Shown here: piece after piece, positions 44,777-47,656 of the stretch
How positions within the stretch are numbered: the stretch's first letter is position 1
Layout: each line of letters starts with the position of its first letter
Origin: Alistipes sp. CAG:831
Lineage (GTDB): Bacteria > Bacteroidota > Bacteroidia > Bacteroidales > UBA932
NCBI GenBank assembly: GCA_000432775.1
Contig: HF990386.1
Span: 1-47,656, forward strand
Reading direction: 5' to 3'
DNA: 47,656 bases
The notes under the pieces: generated by a model
What the model saw: only the letters and a program-made list of their open reading frames with translations
Told to the model about the DNA's origin: nothing
The model's database searches: none
Program-made: the position numbers and the translations under genes

Positions 44777-45571
44777 ATGAAAAAAATCACTCTCATCTTA
44801 GCTGCCGCCATGACGGTACTTGTGTGCGCCTGCGGCAACAATCAAGGCAACAAGAAAAATTCCGAGACCAAAACCAACGTAGAAGAGCAGTACATCAAGG
44901 CTGATCTCAAGATCAAGCTCGACTCCCTCGTTAAGGAAATGGGACGTCTCTCTACTCCTGTCATCGTCGATATCCAGAACGGAGAACTTACTCTTACAGA
45001 CAAGGAGAAGAGAAACAAACCCGCATACCTTCTCCCTGCATCCAAGGCTGACGAGGCCGTTACCCTCAACGAGAAATACAGAGCAGTGGTCATGCTGGGC
45101 TGCGACATGACAGTCGCCCAACTCTACGGCATGCCTGTCGACAGCTACAAGCAGGCTATCGCCAAACTGCAGGCCGACATCAATAATCCCGCCTTCGGTA
45201 ACGCCCAGTCAGAGGGTTCCCTCGAGTCCAGAATAGAGAAATTCTACAACGAGTCCGTAAAGGCCGGTACAGTCAACCTTTTCTGGGAGGCCGTAGTTGC
45301 CGGTACCATTGAGCAGCTCTTCATCATCACTCAGAACATCGACAAGTTCCTGCCCTGCTTCGATGACAAGGCCGCTTCAGAGGTTTCCTACCGTTTCATA
45401 CTCGTACACGAGGGTATCAAATCCCTGATTCCCTACCATCCCGAGCTTGAACAGCTCCAGACCATTCTGAAGCCCCTCGAGGTAATCAACGCCACCAACA
45501 CAGCCGAGCTCCGCGACCAGCTCCTCGAGCTCAAGGGCGCTATCGAGAATGCACGCGGCCAGCTCCTCTAA
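44777..45571 (+). CDS. Predicted lipoprotein of unknown function
   Basis: A 264-residue protein with signal peptide MKKITLILAA and a lipobox ending at Cys19 (VCAC; Cys17 is an alternative), followed by a Gly/Asn/Lys linker. The rest is predicted to be mainly helical (for example SLESRIEKFYNESVKAG and ELRDQLLELKGAIENARGQ), with conserved-looking VVMLGCDMTVAQLYGMP and NLFWEAVVAGTIEQLFI segments. I do not recognise the family. It has its own consensus promoter and a strong terminator, so it is a monocistronic, probably well-expressed gene. Location is presumably the periplasm or outer membrane. Confidence 0.85.
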   Translation: MKKITLILAAAMTVLVCACGNNQGNKKNSETKTNVEEQYIKADLKIKLDSLVKEMGRLSTPVIVDIQNGELTLTDKEKRNKPAYLLPASKADEAVTLNEKYRAVVMLGCDMTVAQLYGMPVDSYKQAIAKLQADINNPAFGNAQSEGSLESRIEKFYNESVKAGTVNLFWEAVVAGTIEQLFIITQNIDKFLPCFDDKAASEVSYRFILVHEGIKSLIPYHPELEQLQTILKPLEVINATNTAELRDQLLELKGAIENARGQLL

Positions 45572-45590
45572 CCGACTGACTGCCCATCCA

Positions 45591-45637
45591 AGAATAAAAA
45601 AAGTTCCGGCGGATAATCCGCCGGAACTTTTTTATTC
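45591..45637. terminator. Bidirectional rho-independent terminator
   Basis: A 13-bp perfect stem, AAGTTCCGGCGGA (45601-45613) and TCCGCCGGAACTT (45617-45629), has a 3-nt TAA loop and is flanked by A and T runs on both sides, so it can stop transcription from either strand. It separates the lipoprotein gene (plus) from the DUF4249 gene (minus), whose TAA stop lies within the T run. Confidence 0.92.
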
Positions 45638-46531
45638 TTCCCAACGCAGGACGGTATCAGATTCCGGGATTATCCTATACGTAGAACTGCCGTAGCCGCA
45701 CCAGTACCCTCTTCCTCCAGAAACATTTGTAAATAAATTCTCATTCACAGGTAAAAATGGTACCGTTGAACTGATTGTCAAGGATGAAAAATTGTCCCAA
45801 AACCTATACGAGACATCGTCCACCGCGGCGATTTTTACATCCAGAGTATCTCCCAGCTGGAAAAAGCGCGTGGAAATGGAATCATTTTCCACCAATGAGG
45901 TTCCCGACATATTCTTGTAGATGGGCATTCTTATTACCCCGGAGGCATCCGCTGCAAGACCTGAAGCCACTCCATGTAGAGAGTTCCAATATTGTTTCCC
46001 GCCCTTGTAACGGTAAAACACCACATAATAGCCGCTCCCCGCATTGCCGTCCGTGAGGTAGCCGGTAAGTCGAAAAAAACCAGGCTTCTCCGGTATGGAC
46101 TCCACGGCTAACGAATCGAACACTGCCTTAGAAGGTATTGTAGTCGTCGCAGACACTTTTTTACCCTCGTACTCCGCCTCCACATAATACGTCTTCCCTG
46201 CCTCACCCATAATTCGCACAGATGAATACGTATAAGGCGGCAGATAAGTGGTATCCAAGCGTCCGGTAAGGATTGCCGAAGTCTCGCCGTCGCTTATCGT
46301 CACTTTCCCGAAATAGATTACTTTTTCACCGACCAATTCGTCAAAGGTGTCGAAATCCTCGGTAAAATTTATCGACTTATGAAGCATGACGACAGGGTGT
46401 CCGCCTTCATCAATCCACCCTTCGAGCACCATCTCCGGTTCACTCGGAATATGCTGCGGAGTACATGAAACAGCCGCTACTGCAGCCATAAGAATAACTG
46501 GAACAGACAATATGATGAATCTCCTTCTCAT
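45632..46531 (-). CDS. DUF4249-family lipoprotein
   Basis: A 299-residue lipoprotein with signal peptide ending AVSC (Cys23). The N-terminal part after the lipidated Cys (VLEGWIDEGGHPVVMLHKS), the EGKKVSATTTIPS segment and the beta-rich body are typical of DUF4249, a Bacteroidota family regularly encoded next to a TonB-dependent receptor, as here. The receptor gene ends 9 bp upstream, so the two are one transcript. The role is probably as an accessory surface subunit of the receptor; the ligand is unknown. Its stop codon lies inside the bidirectional terminator. Confidence 0.87.
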   Translation of the reverse strand: MRRRFIILSVPVILMAAVAAVSCTPQHIPSEPEMVLEGWIDEGGHPVVMLHKSINFTEDFDTFDELVGEKVIYFGKVTISDGETSAILTGRLDTTYLPPYTYSSVRIMGEAGKTYYVEAEYEGKKVSATTTIPSKAVFDSLAVESIPEKPGFFRLTGYLTDGNAGSGYYVVFYRYKGGKQYWNSLHGVASGLAADASGVIRMPIYKNMSGTSLVENDSISTRFFQLGDTLDVKIAAVDDVSYRFWDNFSSLTISSTVPFLPVNENLFTNVSGGRGYWCGYGSSTYRIIPESDTVLRWEE

Positions 46532-46540
46532 ATACTAAAG

Positions 46541-47656
46541 TCAAAATCTGAAAGAAACACTAAGAGACGGTATCGGGTAAGGAAGCACGGAGACATGCCT
46601 CATGAATTTGCCGGACGCCAATATGAACTGGACGTTCTTATGCGCGTATACATTGTACAGCGACAGATTTACGGACAGCTCGCGGGTCATGCTCTTTATG
46701 ATATAATAGGAGCAGGAAAGATCGAGACGGTGGTACAGCGGCATGGTTGCCCCGTTATGGGGACCATACTCGTATATAACATGGCCATTGAGATAATATG
46801 CACTGACAGCTTCCGAGTACGGTGCTCCGGAAGCAAGCACGAACATCGCACCCAGCGACCAGTTTCTTGCCGGCTGGGAACTCAATGCCACGACCAGATT
46901 ATGGCGCCGGTCATGGTCAGCCCTGATGTCGTACCTGTCCGTGATTTCTGGGAAATTGCGCAATGCCCATCCCAGAGAATAAGATATGTAGCCCTTTACA
47001 TACCCCTTGTTTTTCTGAATCATAGCGTTGAACCCGAAGTTGCGTCCATCGCCATACAAGAGATCCTTTTGATAATCAAATCCGTTAAACACAAGTTCGA
47101 CCACATCGGATGATGACTCAATTACATTGTACAATTGTTTGAAATACAGTTCTGCAGTAAAAGCCCATGACTTGTCCGGCACCGACCCCGTGTAGCCTAA
47201 AGACACGGAATGCGACCTTTCCGGCACATTTGTCTTGTCCGAAAGGAAAAAATAATCCGCAGGCAATCCGCCGTCAAAAAGAGCCGCCTTGTGCAGCGCC
47301 TGACTGTACCTGCCGTAATGCAGCCTGAGCTCATGCCGGTCATTGATGGGGAAGTGCAGTGTGACACGCGGATCTATGGACGCTGCGGTCATATCGTGTC
47401 CAAGCCATAATGACGGACGCAGCCCCACTTCGTAACGGAAATGCTCACTCACATCGTGGGTAAAACCGGCATAAACTGAAAACTCATGCATGATATCCAG
47501 AGAGCGGACATCATCGACAGTTACTCCCAGACCCTCAGAGGTCAAAGCCAGAGGATGGCATAAATAAGTGTTCCACTCGACTCCGGCGTCGATGATAAAT
47601 CTGTCCCCGACAGATTTTCGGAAACCGGATTCCACTCCAGCCAAAGCCACGTCTGA
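46541..47656 (-). CDS. TonB-dependent receptor, C-terminal part (cut by window edge)
   Basis: The last ~371 codons of an outer-membrane receptor; the reading frame is still open at the right edge, so plug, TonB box and signal peptide lie outside. What is visible is beta-barrel strand after strand, with alternating aromatic residues, for example RHELRLHYGRYSQALHKA, HSVSLGYTGSV and AFTAELYFKQLYN, and it ends in SLSVSFRF with the terminal Phe. It is paired with a DUF4249 lipoprotein gene 9 bp downstream. Ligand unknown; it is not of the SusC type as far as can be judged from this part. Confidence 0.85.
   Translation of the reverse strand, partial: SDVALAGVESGFRKSVGDRFIIDAGVEWNTYLCHPLALTSEGLGVTVDDVRSLDIMHEFSVYAGFTHDVSEHFRYEVGLRPSLWLGHDMTAASIDPRVTLHFPINDRHELRLHYGRYSQALHKAALFDGGLPADYFFLSDKTNVPERSHSVSLGYTGSVPDKSWAFTAELYFKQLYNVIESSSDVVELVFNGFDYQKDLLYGDGRNFGFNAMIQKNKGYVKGYISYSLGWALRNFPEITDRYDIRADHDRRHNLVVALSSQPARNWSLGAMFVLASGAPYSEAVSAYYLNGHVIYEYGPHNGATMPLYHRLDLSCSYYIIKSMTRELSVNLSLYNVYAHKNVQFILASGKFMRHVSVLPYPIPSLSVSFRF

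Noticed and set aside
1..47656. CRISPR arrays, IS elements, tRNA or rRNA genes, phage genes
   Set aside because: No regularly spaced repeats, transposase or integrase proteins, or cloverleaf-like sequences were seen in the short intergenic gaps.

Overview
The window comes from a member of the Bacteroidota, most likely a gut-type Bacteroidales. Four things point there: SusC/SusD/SusE outer-membrane genes, a TonB-receptor/DUF4249 pair, repeated TAnnTTTG (-7) promoter motifs, four of them with a TTG/TTTG element exactly 20 bp upstream, and the near absence of Shine-Dalgarno sequences. The coding DNA is visibly GC-rich, while the first ~360 bp is AT-rich and non-coding. I cannot name the genus. 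I saw no rRNA, tRNA, CRISPR array, IS element or phage gene.

Layout, left to right. (1) 365-8207, minus strand: an alpha-glucan-type polysaccharide utilisation operon in the order MFS sugar transporter, susC, susD, susE-like, closed by a strong terminator. (2) 8368-10577: a LytTR response regulator and a LytS-like histidine kinase arranged tail to tail, with a small membrane protein translationally linked to the kinase. (3) 10632-19909, plus strand: a GH77 4-alpha-glucanotransferase with two starch-binding domains, a DAACS-family symporter overlapping it by ATGA, two paralogous lipoproteins, radA and a secreted serine hydrolase. (4) 19896-22708, minus: topA coupled to an Lrp/AsnC regulator. 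(5) 22776-27083, plus: a class A PBP, ddl and prmC. (6) 27094-30716: a periplasmic NMT1/THI5-like binding protein, a membrane SpoIIE-type phosphatase with a fused anti-sigma-kinase-like ATPase domain, and a STAS anti-sigma antagonist. (7) ispD (minus), then purH and the full elongasome set mreB-mreC-mreD-mrdA-rodA (plus). (8) gcvP, an ABCG-like transporter with a TerB-like N terminus, and an orphan lipoprotein with a strong promoter. (9) From 45632 to the right edge, minus: DUF4249 lipoprotein and the C-terminal part of a TonB-dependent receptor.

How the genes work together. Region 1 with malQ can be read as capture (SusE/SusD), outer-membrane import (SusC), inner-membrane import (MFS) and cytoplasmic processing of maltodextrins; no amylase or alpha-glucosidase is encoded here, so depolymerisation must happen elsewhere. 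The LytS/LytT pair between the operon and malQ is the obvious candidate regulator. The most unusual unit is region 6: a transport-type binding protein with no permease or ATPase, in an overlapping gene pair with a Cache-HAMP-SpoIIE-HATPase receptor followed by a STAS protein. It looks like a self-contained, ligand-sensing partner-switching pathway. Its promoter also appears to place the transcript start at or next to the ATG, as does that of the response regulator.
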